Source: Maribacter cobaltidurans
GTDB lineage: Bacteria; Bacteroidota; Bacteroidia; Flavobacteriales; Flavobacteriaceae
Reading direction: 5' to 3'
NCBI RefSeq assembly: GCF_002269385.1
Contig: NZ_CP022957.1
Location: forward strand, 2,836,001 to 2,900,000
DNA: 64,000 nucleotides
Position numbers and translations under genes: made by a program. This document shows positions 48,156 through 57,447 of the stretch, one piece after another. The first letter of the stretch is position 1. Each line of letters begins with the position of its first letter. The notes below the pieces were generated by a model. That model was not told where the DNA came from. It saw only the letters and a program-made list of their open reading frames with translations, and did not search any database.

Positions 48156-48872
48156 ATGAACAAGAAGGTGATTTTACAGGATCTGGGACAAAAGGATTAT
48201 AAGGATACATGGGACTATCAAGAATTTCTTTTTCAACAAACGCTCGATATAAAAATAAGGAATAGGAGAGAGGAACTTGCTCTTGAAACCCCCAACCATT
48301 TTATTTTTGTGGAACACCCTCACGTATATACCTTGGGCAAAAGTGGGGATATTCAAAATCTGTTAGTGGATGAGAAAGAGCTGGATGCCAAGGGAGCTAA
48401 ATTTTATAAAATAAATAGGGGAGGGGATATTACCTATCATGGCCCGGGACAGATTGTGGGCTATCCTATTCTGGACCTGGAAAATTTTTTTACGGACATA
48501 CACAAATACCTTCGTTTATTGGAGGAAATGGTCATTTTAACTTTGGCTGAATATGGACTAAAAGCCGAACGCTCCAAAGGAGAAACGGGTGTTTGGTTGG
48601 ATGTGGGAACGCCCTTTGCCCGTAAGATATGCGCCATGGGCGTGCGTGCTTCCCGGTGGGTGACCATGCATGGTTTTGCTTTAAACATTAATGCTGATTT
48701 GGGTTATTTTGATATGATGATACCTTGTGGCATTAAGGATAAAGCCGTGACCTCTTTAAACGTTGAACTGGGAAAACTCAAGGTTGATGTGGATGAGGTA
48801 AAGGAAAAACTGCTAAAGCATTTTGAAGTTCTTTTCGAGGCTGAATTAATAAAACAAAAAGCCTTGGTCTAG
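48156..48872 (+). CDS. lipB: Octanoyltransferase (lipoate biosynthesis)
   Basis: The 238-residue protein shows the LipB signatures RGGDITYHGPGQIVGYPILD, GVWLDVGTPFARKICAMGVR with the catalytic lysine, and IPCGIKDKAVTSLNVELG with the acyl-thioester cysteine C191. It transfers octanoyl from acyl carrier protein to lipoyl domains of 2-oxoacid dehydrogenases and the glycine cleavage H protein. Length is normal. A promoter box directly before the ATG suggests a leaderless transcript, and a bidirectional terminator overlaps the stop codon. Confidence 0.97.
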   Translation: MNKKVILQDLGQKDYKDTWDYQEFLFQQTLDIKIRNRREELALETPNHFIFVEHPHVYTLGKSGDIQNLLVDEKELDAKGAKFYKINRGGDITYHGPGQIVGYPILDLENFFTDIHKYLRLLEEMVILTLAEYGLKAERSKGETGVWLDVGTPFARKICAMGVRASRWVTMHGFALNINADLGYFDMMIPCGIKDKAVTSLNVELGKLKVDVDEVKEKLLKHFEVLFEAELIKQKALV

Positions 48873-48890
48873 ACCGAGGCTTTTTGTTTT
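48853..48890. terminator. Bidirectional terminator shared by lipB and the 48903 gene
   Basis: A long near-perfect palindrome centred on GGTCTAGACC, with AAACAAAAAGCCT on one side and AGGCTTTTTGTTT on the other. It gives T runs in both directions and includes the lipB stop codon. Confidence 0.9.
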
Positions 48891-48902
48891 AATACGGAAA
48901 AA

Positions 48903-49601
48903 TTATTTGCTGTATTTTGTAAGTTCCATACGGCTCATAAGTTTGCCATTCTTTCCGTAGGATTCCTGTTTTATCATTCCTACACCTTCTGAAATCCAAA
49001 CCTTATTGCTCATTTCCATATTGGCCATCATTACTTTGGATTTGCTTTTTTCGGTAATCAAATAACATTCAAAGGTACCTGCTGGCGTGGTAACGGATTC
49101 CATTTTTTCAACTTTGCGGTCAAAGGTCTCCACATTGATGTTCATCTTCATCGCACCCATATCCATGGAGACTTTTACATTGGCATCGTCCAAGGTTTGA
49201 CCGGCGGACAAGTCATTGGGAATTTCGATATCCGTACCCGTAATTTCCATCTCCATGCCCATGTCCTCATATTGTTTTCTCATTTCTGAGGGAAACAAGC
49301 TCTCATAATCTATTTTGACACCGGTACCGGTACAGGTAATATTATAATCGGATTCCAGAACATTTTTTCCCTTATCATCGGTATAGGTAAGTTTCATGGT
49401 TGCGGTAGTGTTACTACCCTCATTTTCAACGTTGGATACGACGTAGTCCGTAACCCCTTCTACCTTATCTTTTTTGTCGTACATGGTATATTGAAACGTG
49501 CTGCCCTCTTCCATGGGATAGTATTTACTACATGCATTTTGACCGAATAGCACTGAAGTGCCATAAAGGAAGACTAGGCTAAATATGATCTTAATTTTCA
49601 T
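48903..49601 (-). CDS. TapB/DUF3108-like exported protein
   Basis: The 232-residue protein has a signal peptide (about residues 1-20, ending LFGQ). A beta-rich mature part begins NACSKYYPMEEGSTFQYTMY and includes TPAGTFECYLITEKSKSKVM and VWISEGVGMIKQESYGKNGK. These are the patterns of the DUF3108/TapB-like group of periplasmic proteins (the conserved VTTPAGTFECY and WxSxGVGxVK lines). Function is unknown. It lies 15 bases downstream of the OmpA-family gene and is likely in its operon. Confidence 0.75.
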   Translation of the reverse strand: MKIKIIFSLVFLYGTSVLFGQNACSKYYPMEEGSTFQYTMYDKKDKVEGVTDYVVSNVENEGSNTTATMKLTYTDDKGKNVLESDYNITCTGTGVKIDYESLFPSEMRKQYEDMGMEMEITGTDIEIPNDLSAGQTLDDANVKVSMDMGAMKMNINVETFDRKVEKMESVTTPAGTFECYLITEKSKSKVMMANMEMSNKVWISEGVGMIKQESYGKNGKLMSRMELTKYSK

Positions 49602-49616
49602 TTTTTTATAATTGTT

Positions 49617-50948
49617 TTAAATTTTGATAAATTCTACCCTTCTGTTTTGGGACTTTCCATCGCTTGTTTTGTTATCCCCTACAGGTTCTGATTCTCCCTT
49701 GCCATCCGTGGAAAGCCTACCGGCATCCACTCCATATACGGTAACAAGGGCATTTTTTACGGCTTCGGCTCGACTTTTGGAAAGCTTCATGTTCACATCT
49801 TCAGCACCATCACTGTCCGTATGGCCCACAATTTTGAGATTGATGCTGGAATCTTGTTCCAATACTTGGAAAATTTGTCGGATAACCCCCATGGATTCAG
49901 GTTTTAATTGGTCAGACCCCGAATTGAAAAGTATGGCGTTGGTGGATATTTTTCCTTCGGATAATAACTTTCTTCTTAGATCCTCTCCACCTTTGGCTAC
50001 TTTTAGGTTAGTAATGAATACACGGTCCTTGCCGTCTTTTAGACCCTCAGGTTCAAATCGAATATAATTGAGTACCCCGCCTGGGGCGACCAATTTAGGT
50101 ACATCCACGTACTTTGTCTCGTTCACCCATAACCTGAACCGCTGCCCATTGACTGCAATTGAAATATGCGGTTTGTTCATTACGGCTTTTCTAATATCGC
50201 TTTGAACATTGTTGTTGATTAAATTTTCATTATTGATTTTGTTCCAAATTCTAATGTCAATATCTGCATATTGCGCAAAAGGTAGTTTGACGTTGACCGA
50301 GTTTTTTCCAGCTCTATAGTAGTCGTAAGAATTTCCATCCTCAAGGTTCAAATTTAAAATTGCGGTACTTGAGGTTTGGTCATCCAATCCAAGGGTTAAA
50401 ATGTCAAATTCTATCGTGTAATCTTCAGGAAGCTTGCTTATGTTTGGAAAGTATACACTACTTGATTTTATTTCAAACCATTTATCACTTGAATTGCCAA
50501 CGGTTACTACCTCACCTGTTCCATTCGTATCCCATTTTGAGGGAAAATCGCCTACAAAGTCATTGGCAAAATCATCAAAGAACAGTTGTACATCTCCAGG
50601 AACAAAATCGAACTTACTGTAAACCTCTAGACTTTTTGGCCCTTCTGAAACGGCTTTTGGGGCGTTTCCTTGAGTATTTTTATTATTGGAGGAATCAACC
50701 TCAGAATCTTCTTTCTTTGGAACTGGGGAATTTCCTCCTTTCTTGGACCCGGGTTCCAAAATACTGTCCAGGGCCTGATCGGTTTTCTCCGTCGCCTCTT
50801 TATCTACCCTTCTTTCTACAGCTCTTTCGGCAGCTTTTTCCGCTCGTTTTCCCAACTTTTTAAGGAATTGTGCATTTGAGTCAGTAGCACAAAAAAATAA
50901 AATGACCGTCACCAAAAATAATTTTTGGGACCAATTCATGATTTTCAT
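49617..50948 (-). CDS. OmpA-family outer-membrane protein
   Basis: With the ATG at 50948 the protein has 443 residues: a signal peptide (MKIMNWSQKLFLVTVILFFC, ending SNAQ), then a helical, basic segment (LGKRAEKAAERAVERRVDKE). A middle region resembling a jelly-roll/LamG fold follows (DVQLFFDDFANDFVGDFPSK). A C-terminal OmpA peptidoglycan-binding domain closes it (ILFNSGSDQLKPESMGVIRQ, LKIVGHTDSDGAEDVNMKLS, RAEAVKNALV). It should tether the outer membrane to peptidoglycan. A promoter with an inverted repeat between its two boxes lies upstream. A TTG ten codons earlier is a weaker start. Confidence 0.9.
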   Translation of the reverse strand: MKIMNWSQKLFLVTVILFFCATDSNAQFLKKLGKRAEKAAERAVERRVDKEATEKTDQALDSILEPGSKKGGNSPVPKKEDSEVDSSNNKNTQGNAPKAVSEGPKSLEVYSKFDFVPGDVQLFFDDFANDFVGDFPSKWDTNGTGEVVTVGNSSDKWFEIKSSSVYFPNISKLPEDYTIEFDILTLGLDDQTSSTAILNLNLEDGNSYDYYRAGKNSVNVKLPFAQYADIDIRIWNKINNENLINNNVQSDIRKAVMNKPHISIAVNGQRFRLWVNETKYVDVPKLVAPGGVLNYIRFEPEGLKDGKDRVFITNLKVAKGGEDLRRKLLSEGKISTNAILFNSGSDQLKPESMGVIRQIFQVLEQDSSINLKIVGHTDSDGAEDVNMKLSKSRAEAVKNALVTVYGVDAGRLSTDGKGESEPVGDNKTSDGKSQNRRVEFIKI

Positions 50949-51034
50949 AATAGTGTAATTAGTTTTTATATTGGGCAAAAATTCGCATAATTCAATCTAC
51001 TAAAATTAGCGGAAAAGTGGGTAAAATGCAATAG

Positions 51035-51066
51035 CAAATGTATGAGTGGTCACTCAGGGATTACAA
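51035..51066 (-). promoter_or_regulatory. Predicted promoter of the OmpA-family operon with embedded inverted repeat
   Basis: On the minus strand TTTG is followed after 21 bases by TACATTTG, a full consensus match. The spacer contains TGAGTG-GT-CACTCA (51043-51056), a six-base inverted repeat placed where a repressor would block polymerase. Confidence 0.5.
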
Positions 51067-51084
51067 ACCTATTTGAAACCTGTA

Positions 51085-53553
51085 TTACTGTATTTTATAA
51101 ACCACAATGGAGTTCTCCTGGTCCTTAATTACCAACTCTGGTTTGTTGTCATTGTCCATATTGGCCATATCTATGGTTGAGGCTCCATATACCGGAAATC
51201 CTTCAATGGGTTCTGCTTGGCTATCAAATAGGTAGGTCTTTAAATTTTGAATATCCGTTACCGATACATAAATCTTATCATTCAAATAGAAAATGGTGGG
51301 TTTAGCATATACGCCTAAATCCAGGGTTACCTTTTTTCCCCGGATGGATAAAACATTATCGTTCATGATTACTAAAGTTCTGGAAGTAGCATCAAAACCA
51401 TGGTCCGCGGTGAGTTGCAAATCAGATTTTTCAATTTTTCCCTTTGTGTCAATTTTGTAAAGTATTCCATGCTTGGAGGTAACTATGAATTTATTTTGGT
51501 AAACTTTGACCTCATTATCAGAAAAGGAAATTTTTTCAGGGACTCTCACCCTTACATTACCAACACGGTTTAAGATTTTCAATGTCCCGTCGGTCAACCT
51601 GAACACGATGTAATCATTGGTTCCTATAACAAAATGCTGGGGAGCCCCCAAAATATTGTCTTCCGCTTTGGTGTATTTAAAACCGGAAACAATCTTTCCA
51701 TCATTGTTATACATAAAAACCCGGTCGCCCTGAGTTACTACAAATCGGTAATTTTTATTATTGGAATAATCAAAAACGGCCAATGGGTTGAGGTTTCCAC
51801 CTTCATATTTAAAGGTAAAAGGGGCCACCTCTTTTCCGTTTCGGTCAATGATATAGAACCTATTGTTAGTGGTGAAAGCCAATTGATACTTGCCGTTTCT
51901 ATAGATATCGACTTCGTGAATTTTGCCTTGAATAGGGCTTTCAAGTTCCTTTTTCCAAATGATTTTACCTTTATTTGTTATCAAATACAGCACATTGTCC
52001 TGGTCCTGAACGATAATATCCTTTCTATTTGTTCTATGATTGGAAAAAAAATGGGGGTTTAAATAAATATCCGCGTCCAATTGGGTCCTGAACATTTCCA
52101 AAGCGCCTGTTTTGTTGATGGTTTTCGTAATTTTTTTGATAAAATAATTGGTATGCAGGAAGCCATTGTCAGCTACGACTTGTGAGCCAAACAAATAATC
52201 GGATAAATTGGCCTTAACGAGTACGTCGGATAATACTCCAAGTCCCGTTTGATTAAGATTGGCCACAAACCCATTACTGTTTGAAACGGATAAAACGGTA
52301 GATTCTTCAGTAATAAGGTCCTTAATGTTCTCGAATAATAAGGTTTTATCAAAAGTCTGTCCACTTTTGTTTGAACTAATAAAGTTCTCAAGGATATCCA
52401 TTGTTTCAGAAAAAACAAAGGTGTTTTCCATTACCGTTGCGAACTTTGGGGTAAAATCTTCCACAAGTGGATAGAAGCTTCGAAGAAGCAGACTGTCCTT
52501 AGTAAGTTCCTTGATTTCACTACCCTGATATTCTAAGGAATTGGACTGTATGTTGTTTACATAATCTGAAATATTTGCCGTGCCATAGGTTTTAAGAAGT
52601 ACCAATTTTCCATCGCCCATTTGGCTAATTCCAATTTCCTCCACAGCGGAAAATATGGAGTCCCTTGTGGCCATTTCATTTAGGATTTGTTTCTGGTTCG
52701 CACTGAAATTTTTATAGTCCGAAAATGTAAAAGAGACAAATGAATCTAAACCACCTGGGACAATAGAAGAAGTTATGTTTGGAATCGGTTTGGTTTTGGA
52801 AAATAGCCCCAGATAATTTTGGAGGGAATCACGGGTGATGCCGATACCATTGAGAATCAGCCCATCATCATATAATGATATGTCTAACGAAAGCCAATCG
52901 GCATAATTGAATTCGTCAGCCTTTCTCTCTTTACCTAAAATCTTGTCAATTAAATCTTTACCATTATTCAGGTCCAACCAGATTTGGGCCGATTTGTTTG
53001 AATTTCCAACCTCATTAAACTTTATAAATTGTTCTTTGATAGGGGAAGGATTTTCCAAAGTGTTCCACACCGTTTCAATAGCAGATTCTGAGGAACCCAC
53101 AATTTCCTTGTTCTGTAAAACCGCTGTATAAAAAACTTCACCATCAACATCGTATCTATTGAATTCCAGACGACCTTTACTGATTTTTTCAATGGTTTTG
53201 TTTATTGAGCTGTCCAAAACGATTTGGGGAAGGCTATCAGAAGGGATAAAAACAAAATCAAAATTGTTTTCCGGGTGGTCCATTAGGGCTATATAACCGG
53301 TACTTTGGGATTTTATTTGTTCTAATGGCTTAAGTCGCTCCGCCAATTGTGCTATTCCCTCGGAGTTCTGTAGTCGGGAAATGACTTCGTTCCCTTTTAC
53401 ATCTGATGTAAAGGTATCCATGCCGTTCACCTTGATAAGTATAGCGGTATTATGTGGTATAAGGGCTAGGGGGGGGGCGCTATTGTCCCTATCAGTAACG
53501 CAATTGAGAAAGAAGACGGAACCTAGAATTGTAAGCAGTAGCTTGATCTTCAT
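51085..53553 (-). CDS. Large hypothetical lipoprotein with C-terminal propeller-like region (822 aa)
   Basis: A lipoprotein signal (MKIKLLLTILGSVFFLNC, lipobox FLNC) precedes a region of about 480 residues beginning NSAPPLALIPHNTAILIKVN, similar in outline to DUF3352-type proteins. The last 330 residues hold repeated strands of PQQ/FG-GAP type (DNVLYLITNKGKIIWKKELE, YQLAFTTNNRFYIIDRNGKE, DRVFMYNNDGKIVSGFKYTK), likely a beta-propeller. No catalytic residue is recognised. It starts 28 bases after rnhB ends, so the two are probably co-transcribed. Confidence 0.7.
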   Translation of the reverse strand: MKIKLLLTILGSVFFLNCVTDRDNSAPPLALIPHNTAILIKVNGMDTFTSDVKGNEVISRLQNSEGIAQLAERLKPLEQIKSQSTGYIALMDHPENNFDFVFIPSDSLPQIVLDSSINKTIEKISKGRLEFNRYDVDGEVFYTAVLQNKEIVGSSESAIETVWNTLENPSPIKEQFIKFNEVGNSNKSAQIWLDLNNGKDLIDKILGKERKADEFNYADWLSLDISLYDDGLILNGIGITRDSLQNYLGLFSKTKPIPNITSSIVPGGLDSFVSFTFSDYKNFSANQKQILNEMATRDSIFSAVEEIGISQMGDGKLVLLKTYGTANISDYVNNIQSNSLEYQGSEIKELTKDSLLLRSFYPLVEDFTPKFATVMENTFVFSETMDILENFISSNKSGQTFDKTLLFENIKDLITEESTVLSVSNSNGFVANLNQTGLGVLSDVLVKANLSDYLFGSQVVADNGFLHTNYFIKKITKTINKTGALEMFRTQLDADIYLNPHFFSNHRTNRKDIIVQDQDNVLYLITNKGKIIWKKELESPIQGKIHEVDIYRNGKYQLAFTTNNRFYIIDRNGKEVAPFTFKYEGGNLNPLAVFDYSNNKNYRFVVTQGDRVFMYNNDGKIVSGFKYTKAEDNILGAPQHFVIGTNDYIVFRLTDGTLKILNRVGNVRVRVPEKISFSDNEVKVYQNKFIVTSKHGILYKIDTKGKIEKSDLQLTADHGFDATSRTLVIMNDNVLSIRGKKVTLDLGVYAKPTIFYLNDKIYVSVTDIQNLKTYLFDSQAEPIEGFPVYGASTIDMANMDNDNKPELVIKDQENSIVVYKIQ

Positions 53554-53581
53554 GAAATGCCTTTTGGCAAATTTATACTTT

Positions 53582-54175
53582 TTATAGGTCTAGCGTAAGC
53601 TGTTCCGGCAAAAGCCTAAAACTTTTTCTGTGATATTTGGTTATCCCGTATTTCCTGATAGCTGCTCTATGCTCTTTGGTAGGATAACCCTTGTTTTGCT
53701 TCCAATTGTACATGGGGCATTCTTCGTGGATTCTTTCCATATAAGCATCCCTGGCGGTTTTAGCCAATATGGAGGCCGCTGCAATATTCATGTATTTTGA
53801 ATCCCCTTTTACGATGCAGGTATGTGGTATGCTTTTGTAGGGTTTAAACTTGTTTCCGTCTACTACGATGTGTGGAGGTGTTTGTCTAAGTTGGTCTATC
53901 GCCTTGTGCATTGCCAAAATTGAAGCGTTGAGAATATTGATTTCATCAATTTTCACTGGGTAAATATGTGCGACCCCATATGCCAAACTTTGGGTTTCAA
54001 TAATTGGTTTTAATAATTCACGGTTCTTGCTTGAAAGTAGTTTGGAGTCGTTTAGAATTGTACTATGAAAACCCTCTGGTAGGATGACCGCCGCTGCCGT
54101 TACAGGACCAGCCAGACAACCTCTTCCGGCCTCATCTGTTCCGCATTCGTTAAAAAAAGTGTAATATCTATCCAA
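53582..54175 (-). CDS. rnhB: Ribonuclease HII
   Basis: The 197-residue protein carries the RNase HII motif [20 protein letters not shown] with catalytic D14 and E15. Further motifs are [26 protein letters not shown] and [20 protein letters not shown], which supply the remaining acidic ligands. It cuts the RNA strand of RNA-DNA hybrids and removes single ribonucleotides. No in-frame ATG lies near, and a stop lies two codons upstream, so TTG at 54175 is the start. It is divergent from the SusC gene and upstream of the large lipoprotein gene. Confidence 0.95.
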   Translation of the reverse strand: MDRYYTFFNECGTDEAGRGCLAGPVTAAAVILPEGFHSTILNDSKLLSSKNRELLKPIIETQSLAYGVAHIYPVKIDEINILNASILAMHKAIDQLRQTPPHIVVDGNKFKPYKSIPHTCIVKGDSKYMNIAAASILAKTARDAYMERIHEECPMYNWKQNKGYPTKEHRAAIRKYGITKYHRKSFRLLPEQLTLDL

Positions 54176-54325
54176 ATTTTATGATTTTTTTAACTAAACT
54201 ACAGTTTTAATACGAATAAACAAAAAGTTAAATATTTGAAAGGTTGTTGTTAAAAAATGCAAAAATTATAAAAATATAATAATTGGACCCCCATAATTTA
54301 ACAGTTTTAGTTTTCGGGTTAAGAA

Positions 54326-54333
54326 TAGCTTTG
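54326..54333 (+). promoter_or_regulatory. Predicted -7 box of the susC/susD operon
   Basis: TAGCTTTG lies 57 bases before the susC ATG. The -33 region (near 54305) is only T-rich rather than a clean TTG. Confidence 0.4.
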
Positions 54334-54389
54334 GAATAGTTCCTTTTTTTGGTCAATTTTGGCGCTTGCTAATTCAAAAACTAAAATCT

Positions 54390-57300
54390 ATGAAACAGAA
54401 GTTTAGATGGATGCTTTTACCTTTATTGGTATTAAGCATATCGTTTTCCTATGCGCAGGAAAAAACAGTGTCCGGTACTGTAACGGACCAATCCAATTTA
54501 CCGCTACCCGGGGTTTCGGTAGTAGAGGTAGGTACGACAAATGGAACCCAAACGGATTTTGATGGTAACTATTCCATTTCTGTGGAACAGGGTGGGCAGC
54601 TTAGGTTTTCCTACATCGGTCAAAAAACGGTAACAAGATCAGTTGGTGCTGGTAGTGTAATAAATGTAGAAATGGAAGAAGATGCCCAGGCTTTGGAAGA
54701 AGTAGTTGTAACGGGTTATACTTCCCAAAGACGTTCTGATATAACTGGTTCTATTGTAGAGGTTGATTCGGACAAATTATCTCAAATTATTGCTCCAAGT
54801 GTTGATCAAGCTTTGCAGGGTAATGTTTCCGGTCTTACCGTTTCGGCTACATCTGGTACACCGGGTTCTACAGCTAACATTCGGATTAGAGGTATCAGTT
54901 CTATTACGGCTGGTAATGAACCATTGTATGTAATTGATGGTGTTCCTGTTAGTAATGGAAACGTGGGGGCTAGTGGTGCTTATTCTTCTTTGTCTTCATT
55001 GGCAGGTTTGGATAATAACAATATAAAGTCCATTACTGTTTTGAAGGATGCATCTGCTACCGCTCAATATGGGGCACGTGGTTCAAATGGTGTTATCTTG
55101 ATTACAACAAAAAGAGGTCGTGTAGGGGAGACAGTTTTCGAAGTCAATTCCAGTTATGGTTTTCAAAGAGATGCGATAACGGGGCCAGTCCCTTTAACGG
55201 CAGCGAATAGACTGGAACTCACCGCTGAGGCCTATTTTAATGATGGTCTTGCAGCTACAAAACAAGAAGCTATTAATGATTTGTTGGCAAGTGATTTTGC
55301 CGATTGGGATGCTGCTGGTAGGCCTGAAGCTCGTTGGGACGAGGCTGTCAGAAATGATGCTGCGTCGGTTCAACAACATAGTATTTCAGCTTCTGGTGGG
55401 GGAGAAGATCATACTTTCTTTGCTTCTTTAGGATATATGAATCAAGAAGGAACAGTGGTAGGGCCCTCTTTTGAGCGTATCTCAGGAGCAGTTAACTTTA
55501 GCAAGGATTTGACTTCCAATTTAACTTTTAGTTCAAACAACTCGGCTTCACATTCTTTACAGAACGCCTTTTTAGAGACAAGTGCTTATTTTGAGAGCCC
55601 AAGATCAGCTAAATTTTTCTTGTCACCCTTGAACTTGCCATACAATGCGGATGGCTCGTATAATTTATTTGGAGGTTCGTTGCCCAACCCATTATATCTT
55701 ATGGATAATAATATTTATGAGAACAGGTTAACCAGAATTCTATCCAATAATTCCTTAAACTGGCAATTGACGGACAACCTTTCTTATGGAACAGTTTTCA
55801 ATGTTGATTACCAAGGTTACAATTATAGAAATTACTCGAATAGAAATTATGGGTATGGTGAGCCTACTTCTGGAGACGCTGAGCAATTTGATAGGACTAA
55901 TGTTTTTTATGTATTCCAAAATTTCTTTGATTATAAATTGGAATTGAGTGATAATCATATTTTTGATTTCAAAGTGCTGCAGGAATATCAGTCAAATCGT
56001 CGTTATTTCTTGGGTGGGTCCGGACAGAATTTCGCCGATGATGGTTTGTATAATCTTGATAACGTAGGAACCCCCAATTCTGTAAGTTCTAGCTTTACTG
56101 ATTTTTATATTGCTTCTTACATGGGATTGGCTAAATATTCTGCCTTTGATGGTAAATATGTTTTAGACCTTTCCTATCGTAGAGAGGGTAACTCCAGATT
56201 TTCTCAAACGAATAGATGGGGTAACTTTTGGTCAGTAGGTGCTGCATGGAATATTTTTAAAGAAGACTTCCTTGCAAATTCTAACGTTGTTAATAACTTA
56301 AAATTGAGAGGTTCTTATGGTGTTACGGGTAATGCTAATATTGACTTAAACTTGTACCAATCATTATTTGGTTTTGATGCCGATTACGGCGGAGAAGGTG
56401 CTCAGTTTGTTGATACCTTTGGAAATCAAGATTTATCTTGGGAAACATCGAATACTTTGGATGTTGGTGTAGACTTCGCATTATTCAATAATGTTGTTAG
56501 CGGTAGTGTTGCTTATTTTAGCAGAACTTCCAAAGATTTATTGTTGAATGTTCCTCTCTCACAAACCACAGGTTTTGCCAGCCAATACCAAAATATTGGT
56601 GAGTTGACCAACAAGGGTGTGGAGGTTGATTTGAATTTTAACATTGTAGACACGGAAGATGTTCAATTCTCATTAGGCGGAAATTTTGCTACTGTTGAAA
56701 ATGAAGTTACTGAATTACCGTTAGATCCAAACGGTGTTGAAAGAACAATTACTACAACTACAACAAGAATTGAAACGGGACATCCCGTTAGGGAATGGTA
56801 CATGCCTACTTGGGCGGGTGTGAATCCGGAAACAGGTGCGGAGGAATGGTATGTTAATGGTGTAGACGGTGAAACAACTGCTAACTTTAACGATGCTGAG
56901 GCTGTCTTTCAAGGAAGCAACGCTGTTCCTACCTTTACAGCGGGTCTTAACTTTAATTTTAAGTATAAAAACTTCTTCATTAATGCCAACGGATATTACG
57001 CTGGTGGACATAAAATTTATGAAGGATGGCACCTATATTTGAATCAGTCCAATGCTTATCCTATTTTGGCATATAATGGTTATACATCCTTATTGGATAG
57101 ATGGCAACAGCCTGGGGATATCGCTCGTAATGGAGCATTTACCACAGGGGCTACTCCATGGCAAAGAAACTCCAAATATTTATATGATGGAGACTTCATT
57201 AGACTAAGAGCGCTAACAGTTGGATTTGATTTGCCTAGAAGTGCTACGGATAGAATTGGTATTAATAGTATGAGATTCTTCGTTAGAGGTAACAATCTTT

Positions 57301-57443
57301 TAACTTGGGTTAAGGATGACAATTTATTATTTGACCCAGAAGTTGACGTAGACAGTCAAGGCGGGGATGTTACTCCAGGTGAAACAGGTCTAGAAACTCC
57401 ACCTGCAAGAACAATCGCAGTAGGTGTAAATTTAAGCTTCTAA
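54390..57443 (+). CDS. SusC/RagA-family TonB-linked outer-membrane protein
   Basis: The ATG at 54390 gives a 1017-residue protein with a signal peptide (MKQKFRWMLLPLLVLSISFS, ending YAQ). It has a carboxypeptidase-regulatory-like N-terminal domain (VSGTVTDQSNLPLPGVSVVE). A TonB-interacting stretch and plug follow (LEEVVVTGYTSQRRSDITGS, then GSTANIRIRGISSITAGNEP, LYVIDGVP). A large beta-barrel ends AVGVNLSF. It should import an oligomeric nutrient through the outer membrane using TonB energy, together with the SusD-like protein encoded four bases downstream. No glycan-degrading enzyme, sensor or anti-sigma factor is next to it, so the substrate cannot be inferred. Confidence 0.96.
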   Translation: MKQKFRWMLLPLLVLSISFSYAQEKTVSGTVTDQSNLPLPGVSVVEVGTTNGTQTDFDGNYSISVEQGGQLRFSYIGQKTVTRSVGAGSVINVEMEEDAQALEEVVVTGYTSQRRSDITGSIVEVDSDKLSQIIAPSVDQALQGNVSGLTVSATSGTPGSTANIRIRGISSITAGNEPLYVIDGVPVSNGNVGASGAYSSLSSLAGLDNNNIKSITVLKDASATAQYGARGSNGVILITTKRGRVGETVFEVNSSYGFQRDAITGPVPLTAANRLELTAEAYFNDGLAATKQEAINDLLASDFADWDAAGRPEARWDEAVRNDAASVQQHSISASGGGEDHTFFASLGYMNQEGTVVGPSFERISGAVNFSKDLTSNLTFSSNNSASHSLQNAFLETSAYFESPRSAKFFLSPLNLPYNADGSYNLFGGSLPNPLYLMDNNIYENRLTRILSNNSLNWQLTDNLSYGTVFNVDYQGYNYRNYSNRNYGYGEPTSGDAEQFDRTNVFYVFQNFFDYKLELSDNHIFDFKVLQEYQSNRRYFLGGSGQNFADDGLYNLDNVGTPNSVSSSFTDFYIASYMGLAKYSAFDGKYVLDLSYRREGNSRFSQTNRWGNFWSVGAAWNIFKEDFLANSNVVNNLKLRGSYGVTGNANIDLNLYQSLFGFDADYGGEGAQFVDTFGNQDLSWETSNTLDVGVDFALFNNVVSGSVAYFSRTSKDLLLNVPLSQTTGFASQYQNIGELTNKGVEVDLNFNIVDTEDVQFSLGGNFATVENEVTELPLDPNGVERTITTTTTRIETGHPVREWYMPTWAGVNPETGAEEWYVNGVDGETTANFNDAEAVFQGSNAVPTFTAGLNFNFKYKNFFINANGYYAGGHKIYEGWHLYLNQSNAYPILAYNGYTSLLDRWQQPGDIARNGAFTTGATPWQRNSKYLYDGDFIRLRALTVGFDLPRSATDRIGINSMRFFVRGNNLLTWVKDDNLLFDPEVDVDSQGGDVTPGETGLETPPARTIAVGVNLSF

Positions 57444-57447
57444 AAAA

